Assembly: GCA_011319805.1 (NCBI GenBank)
Contig: SJRY01000050.1
Span: forward strand, 868,001 to 932,000
DNA: 64,000 nt
DNA from: Macrocybe gigantea
Taxonomy: Eukaryota > Basidiomycota > Agaricomycetes > Agaricales > Callistosporiaceae
Direction: 5' to 3'
Part shown: in pieces, positions 22,713 to 32,954 of the stretch
Position numbering within the stretch: position 1 is the first letter of the stretch
How the letters are laid out: each line of letters begins with the position of its first letter
Position numbers and translations under genes: made by a program
The notes under the pieces: generated by a model
Databases searched by the model: none
What the model was told of the DNA's origin: nothing
What the model saw: the letters and a program-made list of their open reading frames with translations, nothing else

Positions 22713-23081
22713 ATGGCTACACCCCCAACTCGCAAGGCGATCCTGGATCTCTATCATCAGACGCTCCGCGCATCGCAGGCGTTCAGCTCGTACAACTTTC
22801 GAGAGTACTTTGTCCAACGGACGAAAGACGCTTTTCATGCCATGCAAGTGCGTCGGGCTCTCTTCTCACCACTCGGCGAACGCTCATGATATCTTCTCCC
22901 TCCTGGCGTGCAGAACGAAACGGACCCAGCCAAGGTCCGCATATTGTATGATAGTGCGGCGAAGGAGCTTCCAGGCCTCCGTCGTAGTGCGCTGGTGAAC
23001 CAGATATATGGTGGCTGGAAGCTGGCCATTGAGAAAGAGGAGAAGGAGCCGGGACAGTTCAAGACGAGGGGCGATAACTGA
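22713..23081 (+). CDS. ISD11: ISD11/LYRM4-like LYR protein
   Basis: ISD11 stabilises the mitochondrial cysteine desulfurase Nfs1 in iron-sulfur cluster assembly. Two exons, 22713-22847 and 22914-23081, are joined by a 66-nt intron. They code a protein of 100 residues, usual for the family. MATPPTRKAILDLYHQTLR carries the degenerate LYR position, followed by SSYNFREYFVQRTKDAF, the segment most like ISD11. Exon 2 gives KVRILYDSAAKELPGLRRSA and a charged tail ending FKTRGDN. The LYR tripeptide reads LYH here. No strong presequence is evident, as is common in small LYR proteins. It is convergent with the RCF1 gene 226 bases away. Assignment to ISD11 rather than another LYR protein rests on the NFREY segment. 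Confidence 0.75.
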
Positions 23082-23307
23082 CTGTGAAGCGCAATAGAGC
23101 CTTTTGGGCACACCGAAGGAATGGCCCGTCTGGGGTCAGAGTGATCACCTCCGCTTCGTCGCGCAATGACGGGAGCAGGAACTTTGATTAAGCGCAAAGA
23201 TATGGTTACATATGTATCACTGTAATATGTGTTGGTGTCCGTGGATTTTTTTTTTTTTGGTCGTGTCAATACATGAATAGACGGTAGAAAACGGACATAC
23301 GAGATAA

Positions 23308-23967
23308 TTATGACGAATCGTCGTCCTGCTTCGATGATTTCGAAGACGTGGAACGGCCAAACCATCGTAGCCACGTTCTGCCGCCGCCGCTGCTTGACTG
23401 AGGAACAGAAGTTGTTGCGGGGGGCGGTGACGCAGCAGTAGCGTCCATCTCTTCCGGCATCGCTGCCGCCACCGCCGCTGCTCCCGACGAAAAGTTGCCT
23501 TTCCTAAACTCCGTCTCGAGGCCGTGCGCGACCTCGGCATCGCGAAGCCTCTCCTCAAACTCCTCCTTCTCCTTTGCGATCTTGTCGAGCCTGCGGCGCT
23601 CGATGTCCGCGTCGGGGTTCTGCAGCTGTGCGACGGCCTGGGGGCGGAGGCTCCACGTGCCGGCGCAGAGCGCGACGATGGTGGCGCCTTGGGCTGCGAC
23701 GCGCACGCGGAGCCAGTGGTTGAACGAGCGCGATTCGCCCCGCCGCATCTTCATCATGGCCATCACCAGCGCGCCCACCGTCGCTGCGCAGCCTGTTTGC
23801 ATAAAAGAAGCGGTTTCAGAGCGGGAGAGGGTTGGAACGGATGAAAAGTTCGGCGCACCTATAGGGACCCACGGGTTTTCTCTGAATTTGCGCTCTGCCT
23901 TTTCTCTGTAGGTTTCCGTCCCCTGGATGGGGACGGCTCTGACCAGTGTGGTCTGCTCCGAGCTCAT
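23308..23967 (-). CDS. RCF1: RCF1-like HIG1-domain protein, respiratory supercomplex factor
   Basis: Rcf1 is a mitochondrial inner-membrane protein that helps assemble cytochrome c oxidase and III-IV supercomplexes. ATG 23967 (MSSEQTTLVRAVPIQG) leads to TYREKAERKFRENPWVPIG. One intron (about 23860-23793) joins it to CAATVGALVMAMMKMRRGES, then FNHWLRVRVAAQGATIVALC, giving the two-helix HIG1 domain with its conserved RVAAQG turn. A coiled-coil stretch (IERRRLDKIAKEKEEFEERL) and a Ser/Ala/Pro-rich tail ending KQDDDSS follow. The intron is nearly in frame, so an unspliced reading is also open, but only the spliced form gives the conserved PIGCAATVGAL. The C-terminal tail is longer than in yeast Rcf1, as often in basidiomycetes. 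Confidence 0.85.
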   Translation of the reverse strand: MSSEQTTLVRAVPIQGTETYREKAERKFRENPWVPIGAPNFSSVPTLSRSETASFMQTGCAATVGALVMAMMKMRRGESRSFNHWLRVRVAAQGATIVALCAGTWSLRPQAVAQLQNPDADIERRRLDKIAKEKEEFEERLRDAEVAHGLETEFRKGNFSSGAAAVAAAMPEEMDATAASPPPATTSVPQSSSGGGRTWLRWFGRSTSSKSSKQDDDSS

Positions 23968-24164
23968 TGTTGTCGAGAGAGGCCGTGAGAGCCGATCCCG
24001 CCGATCCCAGACAAACCCGTGACTGATTCCAGACGTGTGCATACACAGCGAAGATTCGCCTATAGACTCTGTTTCTACACTAATACACTCCTTCTCAGTC
24101 TTATAGATAAACAACACGATGGATAATTTAAACCTCGTCGTGGCAAAATCGGGGTATAAGGCGT

Positions 24165-25280
24165 TTATTGGCTTGGGTTCATCAACCCAAGCAGGGAGCT
24201 GGGCGTTTGCGCCTGAACGACGGTGGACGGTCTAGGATTGGCGTATCCAGCCACGCCGCGCGACGGCCTGGATGAGTCCGAGCCTGCCGCGCTGCGGGTC
24301 TTGGAAGGTAGCATCAGCGGCGACGAGGCGCTGATCTGCAGCAGGAGCGACGCCGCCGACTCGTCCTCGGGCGTGTGCGCTGGGGACGACATCGCCTTCG
24401 GACCCAGGCTCAGCGTCGGCGGCGTCTGCAGCGCCACGACGGGTTCAAAGTGTGCCGAGGAGGGCGGCGAGGGCAGGTGCACGACGGTCGGGTGCGCCGG
24501 GCGTGGAGGAGGAGGCGAAGGAAGGGGCTCGATGTCTGGACGAGGAAGCCAGGAAGAGATGGAGGGGAGGGGAGAGCCGGTGTATGGCCTGACGGTGGGC
24601 GTGCCATTGTATGAGGTTGCTCGTAGCGAGCTGGAGCTGTGCTGATCTACTGCCATGCCAGGGTATTCGTCGCTGTCCTCGCGCAAGCGCTTGGAGGCAG
24701 CGCCTTCGTCGTCAGCGCTGCGCTTTCTCTTCGAAGACCCGTCCCTCTCGGCGCATCTTGGACAAGGCCGCGTTCCGCCCTCGAGCTCGTTCACGCGGGC
24801 GAGGAGCTCGTGCATGAACGCCACGGTGCGGACGAGGATCTCGAGCTTGAACTCTTTCTCCTTTTCCTCCTTCTTCCCCGGCTTTGGCTTCTTCGCGGGG
24901 GCGGCATCATCGCCGACCGTCGCTGCGTCTGCGGCGTCGGGCGGGACGTCCTTGGGGTAGCAGCCAAAGTCGGCGGGGACGAGTCTCCGCAGGGTGGCGA
25001 GCGCGTCGTTGATCTTGGTCCGCCGGGCCTTTTCGATGATCGAGTGGTTCAGCTTGCGCTGCGTCTCGCGCGCGGAGCGGGATAGCGGCCCTGGCTTGCG
25101 CCCGCGCTTCGCTGGAGGTGCGGGGTGTGACGCAGTCGAGAACGAGGAAGCCGTTGCGTCGTCGTGCTTGGGGAGAATGGGCACGATGCTTCGCTGCTGC
25201 TGGACGTCTGGACGGGGCTGCTTTGCCCGTCTTGCTGGGTTGCAGCTGCCTGCGTAGACGTCCTTGACGAGTTCGGGCAT
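24165..25280 (-). CDS. bHLH transcription factor, single exon, 371 residues
   Basis: Nuclear DNA-binding regulator. From ATG 25280 (MPELVKDVYAGSCNPARRAK) the frame is open to 24165. A basic region and first helix read RKLNHSIIEKARRTKINDAL, with the His-Glu-Arg-type residues that contact CANNTG E-boxes. The loop is long and Lys/Asp/Ala-rich (about 45 residues, including KKPKPGKKEEKEKE). Helix 2 is FKLEILVRTVAFMHELLARV. Upstream is an AT-hook-like KRGRKPGPLS. The C-terminal half is Ser/Pro-rich and disordered, with an RPCPRCAERDG segment after helix 2. The long loop resembles other fungal bHLH proteins, but I cannot assign an orthologue. It diverges from the gene at 25507 with only 226 bases between the ATGs. 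Confidence 0.82.
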   Translation of the reverse strand: MPELVKDVYAGSCNPARRAKQPRPDVQQQRSIVPILPKHDDATASSFSTASHPAPPAKRGRKPGPLSRSARETQRKLNHSIIEKARRTKINDALATLRRLVPADFGCYPKDVPPDAADAATVGDDAAPAKKPKPGKKEEKEKEFKLEILVRTVAFMHELLARVNELEGGTRPCPRCAERDGSSKRKRSADDEGAASKRLREDSDEYPGMAVDQHSSSSLRATSYNGTPTVRPYTGSPLPSISSWLPRPDIEPLPSPPPPRPAHPTVVHLPSPPSSAHFEPVVALQTPPTLSLGPKAMSSPAHTPEDESAASLLLQISASSPLMLPSKTRSAAGSDSSRPSRGVAGYANPRPSTVVQAQTPSSLLGLMNPSQ

Positions 25281-25506
25281 GGAGAGGGGAATTGTAGGAC
25301 GAGACTGTGCAGATGGGTTTAAAGCAGGCGCTGGAGTAAGGCTCGTGTGCCGTCATAAACGTGTCTACGTTAGCACAGAGGGGAGCTTGGACTTTCCAAA
25401 CTTGCTGCACACGACATTCATTATCGTTTTCTGATTGGCCGATTGGCGACACACGTTCTCGTTCTTCCCCTATTCGGTTGTGATAGAGAGAAACGACGTT
25501 GACTTC
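25281..25506. promoter_or_regulatory. Shared 226-bp divergent promoter
   Basis: The region between the bHLH start (25280, minus) and the unknown gene start (25507, plus) must hold both promoters. It contains ATTGG pentamers (inverse CCAAT) near 25434 and 25442. No clear TATA box was seen. Confidence 0.45.
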
Positions 25507-26811
25507 ATGGACATGGCTCGGCCAGCGATAGATAGCAGCCAATCGCACCGTCCTGTCGTTCTCGTGCACCAGTTCACGCCCGCTTCCTCCGCTCCAGCCT
25601 CGGATGGCGTCCTAGCCGCCGGGATAAGCCTTGTCAACGCGGCATCGACGGCCTCCGTTGCCGCACCCTGGGTCTCTGTGCGCCGAACGACGCCGCTCAG
25701 ACTCCCAAAGACAACCAACACGTCCGTTCGTTTGTTTCACATCCCCGTGCTTCTCCGCAGGTTCATTTTCCTCTCTCTTTTTGTTTCCCCTTACGACAGA
25801 CAGGGTACGAGCTATCTGCAAAGCCTGCGACGATCGACTCCCGGGCTGGACGTGTTCAGAGTGCGCCGCAGCAGCTGAAGGAATGGGGGACGCCGCTCAC
25901 ACACGAGGACGATCTGTTCGTTCTGGACGAGCTTGACGAGTTTATATCCACCGATTTCAGCTATCTGGCAGACCTGACCAGCGTGAAGACGTCGCATGTC
26001 CGCGAATCCTCGGACGAGCAGTCTCTGCTTCACATCATACCTCAGGTACGCCCGCAGGTCCTCGTTCCGCACTCGTCTGACTCATTCGCAACCACCCCCC
26101 CAAACCCAGCCTCACATTCACCCGTCCTCCTCCACACCCTCATCAACGCGCGTCGACGTGCCTGCCTATCGCCAAACAACTCCGCTTCCGATTCCTCCCT
26201 ACGCCTTATCTCCCTCTGCCCTCTCTGCGAACGCGCGCACCGCATGGCTCGTTCCCATACGCGGCAAGCTGCCTTGGGAAGCTTGCACCTCGGCCTGCGT
26301 CCTCCGTTCCGAGGAACGCGTCCCCAGACCCCCGGTGCCTGCCGCAGATAACGAGATCGTGTGGACTCATGGCGCCGTGCGGGCGTTTTGGACCTACCTT
26401 CTTGATGTCAGGACGCGGCACGGTGTGGGTGCCGTCGCGCTCTCGTTTCACGGCACACGAGCACCCGTCCAGCCCTTGTCCACTCGTACATCACACGACC
26501 GCACGAGCGTCAGCGCAGGCCGCCACCGTCACCACACCGCTTCACCATCGACGCCGCGCAATTCAGACAAACCGGGCTCGTTTCCCTCTGTGGCTTCCGC
26601 CGCCGCCGTCGTGGGGCGCCCGCAGCTCTCGGCCGTGGACTACATCAAGGTCTATCACGCCGCGACAGAGGCCATGCACCTGCGAAACCTCATCCACCTT
26701 TGGACGTACGAGCCTCCCACGGACGCCGGCGATCGCGCGGAGATTAGGCTTCTGCGAGGGGCTGCGCTCGTCCTGCTCGACGAGAGGTCGCGCGCGGTTT
26801 TGATAAGCTAA
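25507..26811 (+). CDS. Unknown protein of about 395 residues, three exons
   Basis: No family is recognised. Proposed exons: 25507-25746, 25800-26045 and 26110-26811, with introns of 53 and 64 nt that keep one frame. ATG 25507 (MDMARPAIDSSQSHRPVVLV) is the first suitable start. Exon 2 codes an acidic ordered stretch, LTHEDDLFVLDELDEFISTD then FSYLADLTSVKTSHVRESSD. Exon 3 has IRGKLPWEACTSACVL, WTHGAVRAFWTYLLDVRTRH and a C-terminal LSAVDYIKVYHAATEAMHLR, which looks helical and constrained. In between is Ser/Thr/His-rich sequence. No signal peptide or membrane helix is seen. The splice model rests on frame and splice consensus only. Confidence 0.55.
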
Positions 26812-28435
26812 TTTCAGCTCTCCCCTCGCCGAGGATCTTGCTCCTTTATCGCTCGGGATCGGTAATCGATGGAAACCTTTCGTGGCTTTCTTGGTCCGCT
26901 AGCGAGCTGTTCTTGGAACTGTGGGCTGCTTCTTCAAAGCCACAAGCCAACGTGCAGGATGCGTTGACCAATTGCATCGATTGTCGACTCACGCACGAGA
27001 GCTCTTCCGTGAGAGAGCTCCTTCCCAACGTCTCAGACTATGATGGGAATCGAATCATTGCGGGGTTTGTTTCACAACGGGGGGCAGGGATCACGTTTTG
27101 ATAACGGACACATCTTTGGGCTGAGATCCGCGCACGAAAAAAAGTTCCGGTTATGGCTTGTGCGCAAATCACACTAGAAACATAAACCCCCGCGATGGGC
27201 AATTTTCTCGGGTAAATGGAGCTTTTTCGCTCTTTTTTTTTTCGCACCGAGCGTGTGTCTGGGGAAGCGTTATGGTTGCTAGCGTAGGCGCTGGTGCGAG
27301 AGCCTGCCTGACGACCTTTGCGTACCCTAAGCGCGTCAAGGACATTGGAATCAATGCGAAACACAGGAGCGGGTATTTCAAATCCGGTTTCCCGTGCAAT
27401 CGGAACATATCACCAGGTCAGGCCGGGCGATAAGCCCAAGCCCAGGAGAAGACTCTTGCTCTTGCCCCTGGATCTGTCATGTGCAGAGGGCTGTTCGTTC
27501 GATGCCGCGATGGTGGAGGCCTGGTGCCAGAATGTTCCCTAGCTCGTGCAGGTCCATATCTTCGTCAGAGGCATCAATCGCCAGGCTGATATCCTCTTGT
27601 TGGACCAGTTGCGAGAGGCATGACAAAGATAACAAGACGGGGGGCTATCGCGAGCATACTAAACTCCTGTACTAGGCATTACGAGGTATTGGGCGCTTAA
27701 TATGAGGGGACCGGCCCACAGTCTCCGTCTCCGTCAAAAGAGGCGCGAGGATAAAAGTATAATTGCTTGAATCGTTCTCGGTGTGCCACTTCAAGCACTT
27801 GGTCCTCTTTCCGTAGGATGGCGTTCACTCAAAAATCTTGTGAAGTGTTACAGAACCGCTATTGTCAATCACCCCATCTCTCACATGAGATCGAGCGGCA
27901 GACTCTCCCCATAGGCAATGGCGAAGGACGTGAAGATCTTATGCCTAAACAGCGGTGCGTGCTGGATGGGCACTGGTCTTGAAGACTTCGATACTATACC
28001 TTGACGGTCCTGTGGTGCAAGAACAGGAACAATAGCCAATGACAGTAACTGCGTAGCACACAGGAACCACCACCGCCAGTCTTGCAGTTTTGATCATTTC
28101 ATAGCTGATGCCATATCCAGTTTCCTTCCCCCAGTAATTTTTCTTATCTGCTTCTTCGCACACGCCTTCATCGCCAGTCTTTTGGGCTGCAGCCATTTGT
28201 CGGCACACAACATTCAAATTTCATTCATTACCATCACTAAAAAACCAGATCACCAAAATCCATCTAAATATCTATCGCCATACAACGAAAGTGCAAGAGC
28301 AACGTGAGAGCGGGTATCGAAAGGATGATCGAATATGATACAAAGAATTCAAGAGATGGATCCGACCAGGAAAAAAAAAGGGGCACAAGATAGGATACAA
28401 TGTAATGAGTTTCGTCGGCGAAATTGAACAGCTTT
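26812..28435. other. Intergenic region with one coding-like minus-strand scrap
   Basis: About 1.6 kb downstream of both neighbouring genes. A minus-strand stretch near 27622-27479 translates as acidic, coding-like sequence (EDISLAIDASDEDMDLHELG) ending in TGA, but no start or splice partner was found. Otherwise nothing is recognised. Confidence 0.35.
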
Positions 28436-31400
28436 TCAGACGAAGACAGAGGCTGCATTGAGCCTATGAGAGAAATCGACGACGACAATCTTTTGATCGT
28501 GAGATGTACTGCAATACGACAATAAGGACTCGTCGAACGGAGAGGTAAGGAACAGAAGCACGCACCTGACGATCCTCGCAACGTCGAATTTGACATCAAA
28601 TATATGGCTGGTGTGCGTGTTCTTGAACTCTCGCACCATTTTGCCTGTCGCAAGCGATCAATGAACGATCAATCAAGAGCGGGGGACAAAGTCAAGGAAA
28701 CGCACCGCTACTTAGGTCCCAGACCTTGACAGTCTTATCGTAGCTCGCGCTGACAAGCCTTCCGCTCCGCGGATCGAAAGAAAGCGCTCGGACCAAGGCG
28801 TCGTGGCCGACCAACGTTCTCAGACATTCACCCGTCGATGCAGACCACAGCTTAATCTTGCAATCGTTCGAGCCAGACACAATGAGGTCGTCCTGAGACA
28901 TAAGTAAACCCAATGCATCTGTGAGCTCTCACTGGCCCTGTGGAGCGTATAGACGGTAGGGGCGTACCTTGAACTCGATGCAAGCCAGACCTCTATCGTG
29001 CCCCTCAAACGTCCGCATTCGTTCTCCTCGCTGGATGTCCCAAAGGATCATCTTTCCGTCACCGCTGGCACTTACCTGAATTGCCTCGACATGAGCTAAC
29101 GGCAATTACGAGCTCGGATAAGAAACGCACAATTTTCCCAGACTGCAAGCCAACAGCGTTGACGGGCCCTTCGTGGCCTCTGAGTGTGCGGTAAAGCGTC
29201 AATGTCCTGCGATCCCAAACACGGATTACCGCATCTTTGGAACTAAAATCATGCAGTAAGAAAATAGAAGTCGGTCGCCTTGAATCGACAGGGAAGACGG
29301 GAACACTCACCAGCTAACGATCCATCTGTCATCAATTCGAAGGTCCAAAACGCCTCCTGCATGCCCTTTCAGAACCGCCTTGACTTCCGCTTTCACCTCC
29401 CTCTCCTCGCTGTCCTCGCTATCTGCGGCGTCGGTCGCAATCGGGTCACCGAGGGTCAAGTCCCACACGCACACGGAGCAGTCGCTGCTTCCGCTAACCA
29501 TAAATCCCTTCCTCTTCACGCCCCCTTCGGCCCTTGCAGCATTTACCAACGGGCAACCCAAGCCAGACTCCTCAGTCATACCTGGCATAATATCTCCATT
29601 GACGACATGCACGTCTTCGTCATCCGACCATTCTTCGTCCCAATCTCCTTCGAACTTGAGGCACAGCACGCTTCCTCGATGCGCACCCCAGAATGTGCCA
29701 AGCAGTCGCCCCGTCTTCAAACTCCATGCCTTGATCGTCCGGTCCCTGGACCCAGTAATGATCCGTGTCGAGTCGAATTCGAGACAGTACACGCTACTTC
29801 AAGTATAAGAACACATGAAGCGACAGCCATTGATATGCATTTACCTATCGCTGTGTCCACTTATTCTCATCACTTTCGGCTCCCAAGGCTCCGAACTCGC
29901 GTCAGGGGTTGGCTGTATTGGTAATTGGTGCTGCCTGGGTACGGCTTCGTGGTTTTGCGTATGCGACTGAGGAGTTACCATTTTCAGAACGGTGCTGTCT
30001 CCCTGCACCGGGGAGAACCAAAGGGTTGACGAGGCAACATGGAGGTGTCAGTAGCAGTCCCATTCCATCGCTTTTCGAGCTCCATCCGTTCGCAATAAAG
30101 GTATCGCCAATCCAGCCGCAATGGTGCATGGGACACAGGAAGGAGTGATACACGACGTGAAGGCAAGTCGGCCGTGGCGAGGCGGACCGTGGACAAGACA
30201 GAGGGAGAGAAAGGTGGCGGTGTTCGGAGGTTGCGTGAAGAAAGAGAACCAGGGAACGAAGGGCCAGGTGCTATGAAAGAAATCGGGGTGGAGAAGGAGG
30301 GACTGCTACTCGATGAAGGGTTGAGAAGCCCCATCACCTTTTTCTTTCGAAGAGCCATTTTCATCCGCATGCTTCCAGATGCATTTTGACTTGGGGAGGC
30401 TCCTGGGCTAGGGGAAGCTGGGATAGACAAAGTCATGCCCTCAGCGCAAAGCGACCTTGAGCTGGGCAAATAATGTTGGGAAAGAGGTCCTTCATGTCCG
30501 TCTATTCCATTGGGAGGAAGAGTACCATCATTGGCTCGTGCGCACATTTCTAGTTCAGATTTCCGAGCTCTGCGTAGATCTACAGACCATCTGTTTAAGA
30601 AAAGAGCCCTCCAAACGGCGTTATCGTTTGCAAGGACTCTCCATTTCCTTGAGACAGCCGAGCAGGCAAGAATCGTCTGCAAAGAGTCGTGAGCCGCTTC
30701 CTGGATTTGGCTTTGGAGCGCGATCGACGCTATCGAATGTCTCTGAGACTGTGACGTGATGATACTGGATGTCGAGGAAGACAAAGAAGGGGAGGGTGGA
30801 GACGAGCATGACGATGCGCACAGCAGAATGAGGATGTACAGAGACAGTTCAGGAGGCAAGAGGGAGAGAATGTCTGGAGTAAGCAGGGATGAGTAAGCGT
30901 CATGTGCCAACGACGCGCCCGACGGACGCGTTAGCCACGTGGCCACAAACAAAAGAGTGGACTTACCGATTCCGGTAACAGCTCTGACGTCAATAAAGCA
31001 AGCTTCATCATCAATGGCGACGAGCTCACCCTCCTCACCGTCGAGCGGCGGGAGTTTGCTGTAATCGATGTACTGTGCTGATGGTGAAAAGGTGCAGTCC
31101 ACGGCGTGTCTAACAGCATTCTTGCCCTTGCCGCTGCTATAGCCGTATGTCCCATGCCTGGAGGGTGAGGACGGGAAATGGGAGCCAGATGAGATGGAGG
31201 ACGCTGGTAGGCCCGGAGTGAAACTACGTGCGGGAGAAGAAAGGGCATCCCAGATCTTTGGGAATATAGATTTCAGTGGAGTCGACGAATTCGACGACAC
31301 GCCGAACCCCATGCCCGGGTTTGAGGAATGCAATGTCCGCCGACCAAAGGTGGCGGCCGTCATTCCCGTGGAAATGGAACGTCCATGTCGTCCGCTCGTG

Positions 31401-31684
31401 TGCCTGCCCTGGCCTTGCCCGTAGACGTAGCGATAAGAATGCCTTTGGCGGAGGTCCTCCTCGTAATCTGGATCGAAATCAATTATGGAAAAGTCAGCGG
31501 TGGGCGCGGGAGAAGATGGACGAGTGACGGTCTCTGCGTGTGGGACGGTTTGGGGTGCACCGTCGACGAGATCAAGATCAAGGTCTGGCGTGGCGACAAG
31601 GAAGGGCGAGCCGAGGACGGTCGTCAGGAACTGGGAGATGCGAGGATTTGCCGTCGAGCTCGATGCCACTGACATAGACTGCAT
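28436..31684 (-). CDS. F-box/WD40-repeat protein, putative SCF ubiquitin-ligase receptor
   Basis: F-box/WD40 proteins bind Skp1 through the F-box and recruit substrates through a WD propeller. ATG 31684 (MQSMSVASSSTANPRISQFL) is preferred; an ATG at 31951 in the same frame would add an unconserved leader. About 250 disordered Ser-rich residues follow, then an intron (about 30967-30873, donor GTAAGT) and the F-box LLPPELSLYILILLCASS with a broken middle, continuing SRKWRVLANDNAVWRALF. After a Ser/Pro linker, seven WD repeats are counted, for example RIITGSRDRTIKAW, FMVSGSSDCSVCVWD, AVIRVWDRRTLTLYRTLRGH, IVSGSNDCKIKLW and LVSASYDKTVKVWD. The last is STSHDQKIVVVD. The stop is at 28438-28436. Introns separate most repeats. 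The architecture resembles Cdc4/Met30-type receptors, but the orthologue is not assigned. Confidence 0.85.
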
Positions 31685-32954
31685 CGCTGGCAAGTCAAAG
31701 GCGGGGAGCCAGCCCGTGAGCCACTGTGGGAGAAAGACGACGAAGAGACGCTTCGGCGGTGTTGATACGGGCGGTGCGTCCTGCTGACGCCAGCATGGGC
31801 AGGGTGCTGAATCGCGGTCGCAGGGTGCCTCGGGGATGTTGGACGTGATGGCGGCGGCGGGGAAAAAGGAAGCGAGGACATCACACTCGTTGCAGCAGAC
31901 GACGACGACTGGACGAATGGGTGGAATGAGGCGGCGACGGGAACTCACCACATGTTGATTTCCTTTTCAATCAAGCTCGATCAGATGGTCCCGTGACCCT
32001 CCATTCTTCCAAACTCATTCTTCGGCGCTCCTCCATTCCCCAGCCCCAGCACAAGCCGAGCAGCACCCAAAGCGGTCGAGAGACAGTTCAAATCCATCTT
32101 TTTTCTCATTTCATTGACCGTCGTCAGGAAATTTTGAAAGCACTAGTCCACCACACGACCTGTCAGCTGATCACCAACTTTCGAGTGGCTTCGACTGATT
32201 TTGTAGTCTTGCGAGATACCCGCACGCCAGTTATCCCGCTGCTTCGATAGCGAATGTCTTTGTGGATACAGAACAAAGCTTCAATGTCGACTCCTTCATC
32301 ACAGATAGTTAACTACATCTACCGTCACATTGATTTCATTCTTTCACGGTCTCTCAGGCTGTTTGTGTACGCGCAACTTGTTCCCAAAATCTGGATTGCC
32401 TGATCACTGGAAGAACTGCTCAAGAGCGGAGACTCAAAGGAGAGTAGAGCCCCAGGTGAAGGGATAGTCTGCGATCGCAAGTACGCAGCACATTTTCGGG
32501 TGCCATGTCCGTCCTGCAGTTCTGTTCACAAATAAGCTCTTCTGTGGACGACAGTCCCATCACTCGGCGTTTCTGCTTCACGGTTCCGCACCCCGTTTAC
32601 ACACCACCCTCGTCTCTTCAGCTGAAAGCGGTTCACGCCACTGAATAACCGGTATGAAGCTAAAGGCTGCTTCGTGGCAACCAGGAGGCTGGCAAACTGG
32701 AATCATTTATACGAGTAGGCGCCTATTTATGCCTGTATCAAGGGTCCAGGCCTGATACTGCATACTTCGTTCATTCTCAAACCCTGTGCACCAGCGTTCC
32801 GGGAGCAATCCCCTCGAAGAAGAAAACTACAGGGTGTATTCACTAACAAACAAAAGGACAGTAAATGGACATTACTACAGAGGAAGAATCGTAGACTTCG
32901 GTCTATACACAAGAAAAGGCGGGCGCAATGTTCTCAATTGAGAGATTCATACAC
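31685..32954. other. Intergenic region, nothing recognised
   Basis: About 1.27 kb. The part next to 31684 may be 5' leader or an N-terminal extension of the F-box gene, since the frame stays open to an ATG at 31951. Beyond that only short unsupported frames are present. Confidence 0.4.

Noticed and set aside
29280..29924. Plus-strand 214-codon frame
   Set aside because: Antisense to WD40 repeat exons of the F-box gene; no features of its own.
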